Positions 46,837 through 57,985 of a stretch of DNA of 64,000 bases are shown here, in pieces. The notes under the pieces were generated by a model. The model saw nothing but the letters and a program-made list of their open reading frames with translations. It had not been told where the DNA came from and ran no database searches. Positions within the stretch are counted from its first letter, which is position 1. The number at the start of each line of letters is the position of its first letter. The translations under genes and the position numbers were made by a program. Source of the stretch: Rhytidiadelphus loreus (Eukaryota > Streptophyta > Bryopsida > Hypnales > Hylocomiaceae); contig OX344761.1 in NCBI GenBank assembly GCA_947034895.1, positions 89,355,447-89,419,446 of the forward strand. Direction: 5' to 3'.

Positions 46837-47350
46837 CAATTTCGTTAAAATGGCGGTATTCCATGTGCCATTTGTACATGGAAGTTTGGCGAAGTGCGAT
46901 TTTTGAAACAGAGGGGTGTGGATTTCTTTGTAGGACTTGTAAGGAAGAAAGTGCCTTGAATTTTATATAGTTGTCCGAGTTTTGCATGATACTTCCTAGT
47001 GTGGGCCCGAGAGATGTCGACCTCTAGAATGGAAGGAAAGCAAACATTGGATTACATTTTGGTTAGGAGTCATGATGTGCAGAAGTTTTAGAAAATCTTT
47101 AGATTTGCATTGTTGAGGATCGTGAGGACCGCAAAGATTGAATTTGGAGTAGGGCCTGGAAGAATAAACGAGGCATGTGCGGGAACTTGATTTTTTGGAC
47201 TTTAATAAAATTGGAGGGTACAAATGTCGATGAACATGCAAATGAGCACCATTTCTTGCATCTTCTGCCACTCTACTGACTTCTACAGTGCACGGGAGCA
47301 TTGTAAGCAACAAAATTTTTTTTACCAAGAGCCCTCCGCCCTAAAAAAAA
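46837..47350. other. 3' flank of the DUF7869-type gene
   Basis: A minus-strand frame at 46996-47328 follows the gene's stop after a short gap but has no recognisable domain, so it is probably 3' untranslated or element sequence. No terminal inverted repeat matching the far side of the gene was found. Confidence 0.4.
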
Positions 47351-48133
47351 TCAAGAGCCTCGCTGTTCGTCCTCTGCAATTCGACGTAAATGATCCACTG
47401 CAAATTGCACTTGCTGATGGGGGGCAATGAAATTGTTCCCATCATTCTTCTTTGGTTTCCACGATGCCATTATACTGTCCGTAGAAATGTAGTCAGCCTT
47501 CTCGGCCGTACGATCAACCCTCCATCTGAAATTGGTCTTCGTGTCCCAGCCTGCGTACAATCGTTGAGGGTCCTTCGATGCTCCGCATGGGGTGTGCCAT
47601 TGCACCAAAACTTCACGAAAGTGCTCCGCCGTTGGATCAAATTGCGGATTTTCAACTGCCCTAGCAAGCCATACGGGCTCTTCACAATCCAATCCGGGCC
47701 TCACAAAGAGGTAGAACCCCTCGCGGACATCGGTGACCACGTTGTATGCTGGTGGTGGCCTCCCCTCTAGAGTGCCAATGTAAGGATCATCCATGTCGAC
47801 CTCCTCCCGCGTCCTTCCATCTTGCATTAAATCCGTCGTAAGATCCCCGGGTTGTCGAGTTCGAGGCCAAAATCCATGCCTCAATTCATTGGATTGAGGA
47901 AGATCTTCTTCGGCGCCACTGCCCAAGGCATTTCTCACTCCGGTCCAGTACGTGATCAAGTGTGCAAGTTGGGCCTTGTACTCCAGTGGAGCGTCGTCTT
48001 GAGATATGTCCGTCCAATGTTGGATGTATCCATCGAGTCCACGCAAAATCTCTACTTCGTTGGTCATTTTCTTTGGAGCTACGCACGGCGGATCACCTTG
48101 GGGAAGGATCGGTTTGTGCTCTGCATCTTCCTT
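47351..48133 (-). CDS. DUF7869-type gene, exon 3 downstream of the in-frame stop
   Basis: The frame continues directly from the TAG with KEDAEHKPILPQGDPPC and runs to TGA at 47351. The C-terminal part includes YNVVTDVREGFYLFVRP, PVWLARAVENPQFD and WDTKTNFRWRVDR. This Trp-rich segment resembles the small barrel-like C-terminal domain that follows the DUF7869 core in related proteins; I cannot name it more precisely. If translation restarts at MTNEVEIL (48067) a 238-residue product is possible but has no clear purpose. Confidence 0.7.
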   Translation of the reverse strand, partial: KEDAEHKPILPQGDPPCVAPKKMTNEVEILRGLDGYIQHWTDISQDDAPLEYKAQLAHLITYWTGVRNALGSGAEEDLPQSNELRHGFWPRTRQPGDLTTDLMQDGRTREEVDMDDPYIGTLEGRPPPAYNVVTDVREGFYLFVRPGLDCEEPVWLARAVENPQFDPTAEHFREVLVQWHTPCGASKDPQRLYAGWDTKTNFRWRVDRTAEKADYISTDSIMASWKPKKNDGNNFIAPHQQVQFAVDHLRRIAEDEQRGS

Positions 48134-49231
48134 CTATAACTTCAAGCCCGCTTTGGGCAACCACGGGATGTCTGTACATGCCAGTTTGTATTGCATGATT
48201 GGCCAGCCCTTGTCATCCATGAAGAATTTGTATTGCCTTCCGTTGGAGTGGCCCACGAGTTGCTGCTTCTTCATCCCAATAAACGGTTTGACGTAAGCTT
48301 TGAAATCGGGCACTTCTTCTACCAGGTGGAGAATGAAAGGAACTTGCTCCATTTTCATGTACGACTCCATCAACGACGGCAAAGTAGGATGGTCTTTTTC
48401 GCGGAGTTGTTGACTCCACCGACCGAATGACGCATCCATGTCGTCGTGCGTGTGTCCCACAATCATGAAGGATACCACCACTTCTTTCACAATCCGCCTA
48501 GCCACCAAGAGGGACCAAAAACAAAAGACGTATCTGTTCTTGTTTTCCCTCCAGGAGTTGTCCATTTGAATGTGTAACACCGGTGGCAATGGTGTGGATT
48601 CGATAGGTGGAAACGGAATCTCTCCCAACGCATCCACACAGATATCGCTACCATTCAGCAACGCCCGATACAATTGCGTGCTACCGGATCCGCGAAACAA
48701 TGATCGTGAAGACTTTGCAGGGGGGTCCTCTAAATCTCGCAACAACTTCGCCACCGATCCCACTGTGAAGTTGCTGTCGCTTTTAAAGACATCCAAATTG
48801 TAGTGTGCGTACTTGCCATCCCCGTGTCCGTGTGCAAAAATTCCTGACACCTTCATGGGTAACTTCATGAATCCATCTAGTGCCTTTGTTTTCCTCGCCA
48901 ATGCGGGACATGCTGTTTTTGAATGGTCCATCTTGTCGTGCATGATGGATAGCAGTTGCTTCGGTCGTAATCTAGACAACTGCCTACTGCGGTAGTAGGC
49001 ATGCCGACACGCTTCCTGCAAGAACAAGTGCTTCTCAAAACGCCTTTGGATGCGACCATAGTCCTCTGACCCAGGTGCAAAAGATGCCCTCAATTGTTTC
49101 AAGTTGTCGCAAATGCTACATCTCGCAAACGAGTCACCTCTTCCTTTGATGACGTATTCCGGAAAATGTTTTGTATGTATTTTACTAAAGCATGATTGTG
49201 ACAAAGGGGATAGCCCGAGTTCCTCGTTCGC
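48134..49231 (-). CDS. DUF7869-type gene, exon 3 up to the in-frame stop
   Basis: The exon starts after TTTGCAG with ANEELGLSPLSQSCFSKIH. It has a CSIC pair (about residues 414-417) that could bind zinc with neighbouring His and Cys, then HDKMDHSK, IFAHGHGDGKYAHYN, IQMDNSWRENKNR, VSFMIVGHTHDDMD and PFILHLVEEVPDFKAYVKPF. These follow the order known for the DUF7869 core. The frame is open for 365 codons before TAG. Confidence 0.85.
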   Translation of the reverse strand, partial: ANEELGLSPLSQSCFSKIHTKHFPEYVIKGRGDSFARCSICDNLKQLRASFAPGSEDYGRIQRRFEKHLFLQEACRHAYYRSRQLSRLRPKQLLSIMHDKMDHSKTACPALARKTKALDGFMKLPMKVSGIFAHGHGDGKYAHYNLDVFKSDSNFTVGSVAKLLRDLEDPPAKSSRSLFRGSGSTQLYRALLNGSDICVDALGEIPFPPIESTPLPPVLHIQMDNSWRENKNRYVFCFWSLLVARRIVKEVVVSFMIVGHTHDDMDASFGRWSQQLREKDHPTLPSLMESYMKMEQVPFILHLVEEVPDFKAYVKPFIGMKKQQLVGHSNGRQYKFFMDDKGWPIMQYKLACTDIPWLPKAGLKL

Positions 49232-49411
49232 CTGCAAACAAAGCCGACCAGACAACCAGTAAAGTAAGTGACTTGTGCCTGAAATATGTTCCCACATTAT
49301 TCCTTTTCAGAGAAATGGATGGAAAATGTAACACAGGGAGTTACATATTTCTCGAAATCTCTATGAATTACTTCAGGAGTTCTTTACACTTCGACGGTTG
49401 TAGGTCCCTAC

Positions 49412-50506
49412 TTTCAATAGACATGAATGGACCATACATTCTTCTATCATTTGATCGATAGCAAGTGACCGAGAGCTGTCTTTCATACTCAATGGAAACC
49501 CATGTGTGATGCCGAGTGCATGTCCCATTCCTACTTCATTCACACTCGCCAAGAACTGCTTCCATTCCGTACCCGCCGGAAGAACTTTTAAGCCCACCCT
49601 TTCGCCAGTAGGCAACGTGCGAGACAAATGGGGCATGTGGTCGGCCGCTGCTTCCAGTAATGAGCGCAAAGTCTTGATGCCCTGAACAGTTGCACTCCTC
49701 AATTTCGTCCTCTTCAGGTTGCCATGAGGACCACCTCTGACGCCGAAATCTGCCCTAGCCTTGTATCTTTCAAACGTGCGGAGAGGGATGTTGTGAAGAA
49801 TCCGCCAAGCACGTAGACAAATGTCTATGCCCTCCACGGTGACAAGCTTCTTCCCCCTTCTAACTTCTTCATGAAACGCTTTGTGCACGTCCAGATTTTT
49901 GCTAGACTTGACTTTAAATGACTGCATGTGCATTTCCGTGCGAAGCATACGAATCGTCGAAGGACGAAACTTCCGAATGCACTCCATGTCGCAGCACAGT
50001 TCAGTGAAAACCTCTGCGATAGATTCATACGACACCATCTGTGTCCTCTGATCCACCAATGCGGCAGCACGGGTTCTTCTATCGTAGCGGTACTTCCGAA
50101 TGCCTGTCCTTTTCCGATTTCCCTGTAGCTCTTCATCCATAGCAACTCGTTTACGAGCATGGTCGTACATACTAACATACCCATTTCGCCCGTGATAAAA
50201 CACTTGGCGAATAGGCCAACGCAGACACATGTCCCCAGCATTGGGGTCCCCATTCCGAACTTCCAGTACAACAATGCCCACGTCGTCCTTACCCAATCTG
50301 TTCCTCCCATCAATGCAAGCGTTTGGGTCGGTAGTGATGATGATCACTTCCGCGAAGTCCGAGCCGTCCGCGTGTCGTGCGAGTAGGGCCTTACCAGACC
50401 ATCCGTCGCGGGCAATGCCTTCGCAATCTGGAATGGGACTAGTGTCCTCATCCTCCGCGGCAACTGCCTCCAAGTCCACATCCTCCTCTTCACATTCTTC
50501 GAAACC
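49412..50506 (-). CDS. DUF7869-type gene, exon 2 (N-terminal half)
   Basis: The exon begins GFEECEEEDVDLEAVAAEDE, an acidic leader, and continues through DDVGIVVLEVRNGDPNAGDM, a basic region (RKYRYDRRTR), and a helical part ending MIEECMVHSCLLK before a GTAGGG donor. I recognise no separate domain in this half. Phase 0 borders on both sides join the neighbouring exons without loss of frame. Confidence 0.8.
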
Positions 50507-50615
50507 CTGAGCGTCGAAGGATTCACGAATGACATTTGCACGATGTAAGCGAAACGAAACGAAGACTTGCGAACGACAAAAAAATCAAGATGGGCTCGAT
50601 AGAAAAATGCTGCAC

Positions 50616-50648
50616 CTCGTCGCCGTCGGATTCGCTAGAAGAAGTCAT
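50616..50648 (-). CDS. DUF7869-type gene, exon 1 (start)
   Basis: ATG at 50648 begins MTSSSESDGDE and meets GAG/GTGCAG, from which a 109-nt intron leads to the acidic leader of exon 2. The acidic run continues smoothly across the junction (SDGDE then GFEECEEE), which supports this start. An upstream in-frame ATG in a longer open frame (50762) cannot be excluded. Confidence 0.6.
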
Positions 50649-51109
50649 ACGCCACAACGAAGACTCCTGAAGTGGAATCGCGTGGAAGATATACTCAGGG
50701 CTGTTGACAGGATGGTCGCGGTCATAGAATGAAATGTCAAAGAATTGGCACAGCTTGTACAAAGTAATTGCCGACGCGTGGCTGCCAGACGCGAAGGCAA
50801 ATCAGACGACGTATAGGCACGAATCAAGTCTCTTAAAGAAACAATTTAAATCTCGGTATTCCAGAAGGACAAAGTTAAAAAAAAAAGTTTCATGTACATA
50901 ACTACAGAGTGGAATGTCACAGTCAAGGGTACAGGCCAAAAAAATATGGTGCCTGCCAATGCAAAGAAGAAATAAACCGATTCGACAGATCAGAGCGCCC
51001 GCCCTGAACAAAACTAGACTCGGTCGTGTCACACAAGATAAACAGGATCAATGCTTGAAGTGCCCACTCACAATTGTTTCCAAGAAAGCTGTCGAGTCTT
51101 TGGTCTCCC
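50649..51109. promoter_or_regulatory. Upstream region between the DUF7869-type gene and its array
   Basis: It contains no recognisable gene. The array's GCGCCCGC motif first appears at about 50995-51003. The promoter should lie here, but no convincing TATA word can be chosen. Confidence 0.35.
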
Positions 51110-52390
51110 CAATTCAGTTCAGAGCGCCCTCTCAGAACTGGATCCAGGTTACCGATTGGCGAGACCGTGGCCAGGGAAATCCACATCAGAGCGGGCGCTC
51201 TGAACTGAATCGGACCAAAAACTGACTAAGTCCACGTCTGCGAAAAATAGGTTTAGGGCGCCCGCTCTAAACTGGGTCCTTAGAGATTGTCGAGTCCGTG
51301 GCCACGAAAATCCAAATCAGGGTGGGCGCTCTGAACTGAATCAGACCGAAAACTGACTAAGTCCACATCTGCGAAAAATAGGTTTAGGGCGCCCGCTCTG
51401 AACTGGGTCCTTAGAGATTGTCGAGTCCGTGGCCACGGAAATCCACATCAGAGCGGGCGCTCTGAACTGAATCGGACCGTAAACTGACTAAGTCCACGTC
51501 GGTGAAAAATAGGTTTAGGGAGCCCGCTCTGAACTGGGTCCTTACAGATTGGCGAGTCCGTGGCCACGGAAATCCAAATCAAGGCGGGCGCCCTAAACCT
51601 ATTTTGGACCGAAAACTGACTAAGTCCACGTCTACGAAAAAAAGGTTTAGGGCGCCCTCTCAGAACTGGATCCAGGTTACAGATTGGCGAGACCGTGGCC
51701 ACGGAAATCCAAATCAGGGTGGGCGCTCTGAACTGAATCGGACCGAAAACTGACTAAATCCACGTCTGCGAAAAATAGGTTTAGGGCGCCCGCTCTAAAC
51801 TGGGTCCTTAGAGATTGTCGAGTCCGTGGCCACGAAAATCCAAATCAGGGTGGGCGCTCTGAACTGAATCGGACCGAAAACTGACTAAGTCCACGTCTGC
51901 GAAAAATAGGTTTAGGGCGCTCGCTCTGAACTGGGTCCTTAGAGATTGTCGAGTCTGTGGCCACGGAAATCCACATCAGAGCGGGCGCTCTGAACTGAAT
52001 CGGACCGTAAACTGACTAAGTCCACGTCGGTGAAAAATAGGTTTAGGGCGCCCGCTCTGAACTGGGTCCTTACAGATTGGCGAGTCCGTGGCCACGGAAA
52101 TCCAAATCAGGGCGGGCGCCCTAAACCTATTTTGGACCAAAAACTGACTAAGTCCACGTCTACGAAAAAAAGGTTTAGGGCGCCCACCCTGAACTCATTG
52201 CCGGCACAATGTGGACCTCACGATTCAGTTCAGGCCGCCCGCTCTAAATTGAAAAAGGCACCAATAACGAACGCGACTTTGGAGGCATCAAAAAGGTTCA
52301 GAGCGGGCGCACTGATCCATTCTGACGCCCCAAGAGAAAGAGAATACTAATATTGAAACCCGTCAGGGCACCCCCGCTGAACTATGCCGG
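51110..52390. repeat. 131-bp tandem array with 528-bp higher-order repeat
   Basis: Units recur with ACTGACTAAG at 51221, 51352, 51483, 51615, 51749, 51880, 52011 and 52143, so periods are 131-134 bp. Variants occur in the order D-A-B-C-D-A-B-C-D': the D type carries CTCTCAGAACTGGATCCAGG at about 51130 and 51657, and the block of four (528 bp) is itself repeated. Each unit holds two copies of a near-palindrome, AGAGCGGGCGCTCTGAACTG and GGGCGCCCGCTCTGAACTGG. Looser copies extend to about 52390. The array is GC-rich in an AT-rich neighbourhood. Confidence 0.95.
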
Positions 52391-53381
52391 GCCCAACCAC
52401 TATGGTCATGAGCACATGTGCAGCTTCGGGATATATAACAAGTGAATGAACTATACTATCAGGAATGTTTTTGGATTACGGGACAGCATCTTCACACGTT
52501 GATGATGCACGCTCCAATGAGGCTCAGAAACAATTGGGGGAACTACACTATTTGTATGCATGAATTCAACTATTGTGAATGCAGGAATCCAATTCTTAGG
52601 CTACACTGATCATGAGTTCAAGGGAAGCACGAAAAGGAATTGCGCTCATCACATGAATTCGGATTCCGAGAATTCAGAATTCTACGAAAAGGAAATCTTA
52701 GCTGTCCACTACGTACTAGCCATTTGCGATTCAATCACTCGAGAATTGCAATGCGCGAAGACGCTATAGGCAAGCGCAATCAAAGAATCATTCAAACAAT
52801 GGACCTCTAAATGAACGACTTCTATGCATGTACCAAGACTAAACCCTAATCGGTCTCAATGCACGGCCGCGACATGAAATGCATGGAGTGAAAAACAATG
52901 GAAGCGTACCTCCAATTATCAAGGTCCGATTCGATGGAGGTCCACCCGCAACACAAATTCGAACTGGCCAACTTGCTACGCGCAAAGCTGCAAGACATGA
53001 AATTCACCACAATAAAGCGCAAATAGACGAGGCCGTTTAAAATGGAAAATCAAACAGCGAGCCTTTCAAGAGGAAAAGAATCGAAATGAAAAGCACCTTT
53101 CACTTCCAGGGTGATGAAGGAAGCTGAGCAAACGGAATGGAGAGGTTGGCGGGTCCAATGCGAAGGCTGAGAAATCACCGTACACTTCACTGGAGAACTG
53201 CCGAAGGTTGCTTCGCAACTTCTGTGTGTCTACCAAAAAAAGGCAGGAATACACTTTGACACCGGAAAACCTAAAACCGCCGATAATATGCGACGACGAG
53301 GAAAGAGGACGACAACCTCACACTGGAAGTGAAAGGTAGTTAATGCGATGCAGTAATTTTTAATTGTAAGTTGGAACTAAT
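52391..53381. other. Moderate-GC stretch, no confirmed gene
   Basis: A 69-codon plus frame at 52560-52769 contains FYEKEILAVHYVL, faintly like a Ty3/gypsy RNase H motif, but nothing else supports it. No other feature is recognised. Confidence 0.4.
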
Positions 53382-53707
53382 AAGGTGGAAGCACCCCAAA
53401 TTGACAGTTTAAAAAATTCAGCATATTTGGAGACAACATTTCAGGAAATTAACATTTTCGTGGTGTTCAAAAAAATGAAGAGGTTTCTGGGACTTTCAAA
53501 GTTTCAGTCCTCTAGACCACTGGAACCGTCCTGAACGTGGACCCAAATCTGAATTCTGACAAATTCAGCACTTACCCAATCACAGTGAAGAGAGGAGAAA
53601 ACTTTATGACACTTGTCAAGGACCATTCAATAAAAGCCCAGGGACGGTTTGATGTCCATCTAGGAACAGGGATTAGGTACAGGTGTCATATTGGGTGCTT
53701 CCACTTT
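53382..53707. mobile_element. 326-bp element with about 24-bp imperfect inverted ends
   Basis: The left end AAGGTGGAAGCACCCCAAAT and inverted right end AAAGTGGAAGCACCCAATAT match after one gap. No target duplication is seen. The 72-codon frame at 53537-53755 runs across the right end and is not recognised. Confidence 0.5.
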
Positions 53708-55594
53708 AACCCTGGAGTGCTCCGACGTCCATTTTGTGTACGATGTACAGACTGAAATTTAGTTTTCTTTCTCATCATTGTTTGGATGAAAGTCATCTAA
53801 TTTGTGGTGATACTTCGTCAAGTTTTTGTCCTATCTAATGGTTGGATTTGGTGTTACTAGAGTTCATTTTTTTCTTAAATTATAAATGTTAAAGTTTATG
53901 AAGCCAAAAATTGCATTGATTTTAGTTCAAAACTGAGTTTGCAAGACCGAGGTCATAGATTTTAAGAACACAAAAGTTTCAAAAAATCACCACATGAAGA
54001 GAACCTCGTCTAGAATACATTCCAACAAGTTTTACTCAAAAAATGATAATAGTTTGCTTGTAATTGAATTCAGAAGATATTTTGAATTTTTTTTTTTAAT
54101 TAAAAAAAAATATCGATGGTAGCATTGGTGAATCTAACCGCACAGATGGAATCTAAAATTCATAATCTACAACTTTTACTAGTATATCAAGTCCCAAATA
54201 TTCTTCCAAATCGTACTTTATAATGATTTTTCCCAAGTAGCCAATTTTGGAGATGGATCCAAACGTTCGAGGGTTAAATTGAATTGAGATGTATTTTGCA
54301 TGATTTAGAAAGCGTCATGAACACTTGGAGTTCTAGGATTTGATCCATTCATTGTAGTTCCTATATTCTTTACAGCTACAGTCTATGTGCGTACTGAGCG
54401 ACAAATGCACTTCTGGCTTATAAAATCGCCAAATTTCACTGTCACTGCGAAAATTCTGAAAAACACACGAAATAAGAGCTCCTCTTCTTTCTCTAGCCAT
54501 GAAAGAAATACTACATAATTTTGGTTTCGCTGGCTTCTCAAACCAGGCCTGTCTAATATATAAAACATCTATATGTAATAAAACATCTATATGTAATAAA
54601 AAAATCTAGATGTAGAGTTGAAAGTTTGCTAAAGGTGTATTCAATTTAATTAATACATATAATTCCATTTCCAATGGCAATTGGACTATACTGTGGTCCT
54701 GTAACTAATTATCAACGTAAAAAATAGGATTAGCATAAATTAGTGCTACTAGATTCTTGTATATGAACGCTATATATTCTAATAGTGTCAGAAGTCAAGG
54801 TTTTAGCACAAAGCCACCTCATTTCATTATTATTAATTAGTATAGTATGAACTATGTTTACTAAAATTCGTTCTAAAATTTGACCTCATTTGGACATGAC
54901 AAAGGCAGTACTTGACTAATACAACGACAAACCTCGAATTTTTCCAATGGGATTCGATTTTGCAGCCGCAAGCACACCTTGTCAGTCCTTATTTTAGGCA
55001 AAAGGAATTAAGGATGTCACTTGCCAGCGACTCATGCTTCTCCAATAGAAAATAGATTCAAGATTGTAGGACATCCTAAATTGTTTGTGTTTTACGATAG
55101 AATTGAAATACACCAATGTCTATTGTGAGGTTGTTGGAGCTTGAAAACTTGACCATGTGAACAACTTTCTTTTTCCAAATATAAAAATTGAGGTGAGAAA
55201 AGAATCCTAAAAAAATAGTATTGTTCATAATTTTCATGAAATACATATGAATGGAATAAATCACAGATTCCTATGTACATATTAATAATATTATGGGTAC
55301 AATGTAGAAAACAAGAAATTAATTTAAAAAAATAATGTAATATATTGAGACTCCGAGTCCCGGTCCTAAATCCATATTGTTTCCCGAAGGGAAAATGGTA
55401 ACTTACTTTATGGGTTAATATGTACAAATACTTTTAACATGTATCATTCTTCAATGTCTGTAGAGCTTCTTTGGTCCTGTATGGGTTCATTATGAGTAAT
55501 CCAACTTGTTGTCCATTATCTCATTTTTGTTAAATTTGGACTTCTTGAACCTTTTGGTCTTCTAAGCCTTCTATATTAAAAGACTTAAAATTAA
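53708..55594. other. AT-rich, no gene; dispersed repeat and small tandem repeat
   Basis: Bases 53775-53870 match 16236-16330. An 18-bp unit (AAAACATCTATATGTAAT) is repeated twice at 54562-54597. No coding sequence is recognisable. Confidence 0.5.
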
Positions 55595-56504
55595 GTAACC
55601 CCTAAAGGATCGGAGTGTGTTTTTTGGCTGTAAAGAAATTTTGGGCAGGTACCTTCGAGCGGAAATCTTCATATTTGGGGCAAGGAAGATCTTTCAAACG
55701 CACCAAACTTCATTACATTTGGGCACGCGTCAAAAGTTATAGCCTAATATGTTACTTTTTATCGTAACTGGGCAGTTTGGGCACATCAAGAAAAAATCAC
55801 TTTTTTGAGGAAGAGAAATTTGAAATTGATTTTCTAGAGTTTCATATACACGATAAGCTTTGGATCATTCCATCAGTTAGATCAATGAGTCAAAAGTGAT
55901 GAGGATTTTTTGTTTGGGGGCAGTTTTGGATTTCCTACTCTAAAATAAACTTTGAAATCCTTTATCTTACCCAATTTTCAATATTTTCGGACAAAAAAAA
56001 ATCGTAGGATGTACATACATTATTACAACATTTAGACCATTCGGGTTGGAAATTTCCAATTCCATATTTAAATTGTAAACAATTTAGTATTTTCAATCAT
56101 TCTCTACTACTACATGATACTTATTATTTTTTTCCTATATGCTGTACTATTCCAAAGTATTTGAAACCTTGAAGCATGTGGCCAACTTGTCTAAGAAAAT
56201 AAATCCTAAGAAGCACCACCATTTAGGTCATTTTTTTCTTAGAAATGTGACCTTGTGAAGCATAGCTGCCCTTCTTTTCGTACGGTACAAAAAATGATTT
56301 TAGTTACTTTGAATGCTTATATCTTGCAATCCACCTGGTCGAAATGTTTGAAATTTTTACCACATGATTTTCATACAACACAATACAAGATCCTATGGGT
56401 AGATATGTCCCCAAAAAATAATCCAGAATTTTGGTACTTGTACTAGAAATGGCAGTTTTGGAGCAAGTCTGGTGAAAATATAGTGAATGTCCTTAAAGGG
56501 TTAA
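55595..56504. mobile_element. Candidate TTAA-flanked (piggyBac-like) element, 0.9 kb
   Basis: The left end CCCCTAAAGGATC follows GTAA and the right end GTCCTTAAAGGG is followed by TTAA. The right part shares AGAAATGGCAGTTTTG with the elements at 20592 and 41435; the middle (about 55880-55985) matches 59070-59160. Confidence 0.45.
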
Positions 56505-57985
56505 TGAACATCTCAAATCTTTTGTTGGTAATTCTTTTAGACCTTTCAATAAAAATAAATATGACAAGGAATTAAATATAATTAAATCCGAGAAGATGAG
56601 GGGGAAACAACATAGTTTGGAGAAGATCTTAATATATAGGACATGTAGAATTAATGATCAAATTAAATTTTGAAACACTACAATAATCAATTTTAAGGTG
56701 GTGCACAAAAATCATGTTCAACGCTAAACCTTCTATTTTATTTAGACCATTGCACTTCCCAAAACCGTGTAAATGGCCGTGACAATGAAGTGGAAAATAA
56801 TACTTACGTCATGATCGTACGGAAGATGTATAATCCAAAACCAAATTTTATTTAATACCTTCTTATTTTTTTTTTGGACATACCATTTGCAAACCATGAG
56901 TCAAACTCTATAGTTTGCAGTTTGAAACCATGAGTCAAATTCTATAGTTTACAACTTGAAAACCATGAGTCAAACTCTATAGTTTGCAGATTGAAACCAT
57001 GAGTCAAATTCTATAGTTTACAACTTGAAAACCATGAGTCAAACTCTATAGAATTCCTTAAAGCGTGCGACTATAGGATGACTATGAATGCTCCATTGCT
57101 TTTACATTATGAATTCTATTCATAGAATGGTACCAATGAATGCTGTGAATCATTGGAATGTACAACAACAATGCTTTTATTTGAAGCCATTCATGCTTCT
57201 AATCATGCCTTAGGATGCCGAAAGGTGCATTCAGTGAGTTGACAGGCCTCAAAAAGGCCGTTTCATCCCATTCCTATGAAGACTGTTTGCTGCCCATAAT
57301 ATTTAATAATTTTAAAAATTCTAAAAATTTAAAGAAATTTTAAAAATTTAAAGAAACTAAAAGAATTTAAAGAAACTAAAAAAATTTAAAGGAATTAAAG
57401 AAATTGTAAAAATTGTAAAAATTGTAAAGAGATTTAAGAAATATAAAGAAATATAATAAATATAAAGAAATTTAAAAAATTTGAAGAAATTTAAAAACTT
57501 ACAAGAAATTTAAAAAAGTTCAAGAAATTTAAAAAAGTTCAAGAAATGTAAAAAATTTCAAGAAAAATTCAAAATTCAAAATTTTCTTTAAAATTGTTAA
57601 AATTGTTAAAAATTGAGAAATTGAGACATTAAATTTAAAAAATTTAAAAATTAGAGAAATTTAAAAATTTAAAAATTATGGAAGAAGGTTGAATGTAATC
57701 AGTTATCAGTGGTATTCAAAAAATTGAACCTAGACATACTTGTGATAACACTATAATTTATGCAATTCAGTAGCTTTTCTAATTGAAATGGTTGTTTATA
57801 TTCAATTTAGCTATTTTAGAACTAGTTTAAACTATCTCTTGAGAATTTGAATTTTTTTGGGGTATCTATGTATTGTATGAAAATGATGAGCCATGTATGA
57901 TAGTTCAAAAAACCGATATTTCCAACGTCTCAATATTTCTGGGACAATAAATAAGAAAATAATATATATAATTTGTTAATGCATG
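56505..57985. other. AT-rich, no gene; tandem and low-complexity repeats
   Basis: It holds the 34/35-bp tandem repeat listed separately and, at about 57300-57680, a purine-rich low-complexity run of AATTTAAAGAAA words. Confidence 0.6.
56891..57053. repeat. Tandem repeat of alternating 34- and 35-bp units
   Basis: AAACCATGAGTCAAAYTCTA starts units at 56891, 56925, 56960, 56994 and 57029. Odd and even units differ consistently (TTGCAG versus TACAAC), so the true repeat is a 69-bp dimer. Confidence 0.92.

Larger units (their letters stand above)
47351..50648 (-). pseudogene. DUF7869-type protein gene, three exons, one in-frame stop
   Basis: Three minus-strand exons join in phase to about 1,002 codons. 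Exon 1 (50648-50616) is MTSSSESDGDE; exon 2 is 50506-49412; exon 3 is 49231-47351. Introns of 109 and 180 nt have GTGCAG...CTCAG and GTAGGG...TTGCAG borders. The middle part carries IQMDNSWRENKNR (about residue 600) and GHTHDDMD (about 635-642), with HDKMD near 475, matching the DUF7869-type pattern as I know it. The spacing of these acidic and His residues would suit an RNase H-like, transposase-type fold; that is inference. A TAG at 48136-48134 replaces what context (KL*KEDAE) suggests was Trp. There are no other stops and no frameshift, so the gene died recently, or the codon is read through, or the base is an error. A tandem array lies upstream. Confidence 0.8.

Noticed and set aside
46996..47328. 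110-codon minus frame after the DUF7869-type gene
   Set aside because: Composition is unlike the gene's exons and no splice site links it; probably 3' flank.
52560..52769. Possible Ty3/gypsy RNase H fragment (FYEKEILAVHYVL)
   Set aside because: Only one short motif resembles the family; neighbouring motifs are missing, so chance is likely.
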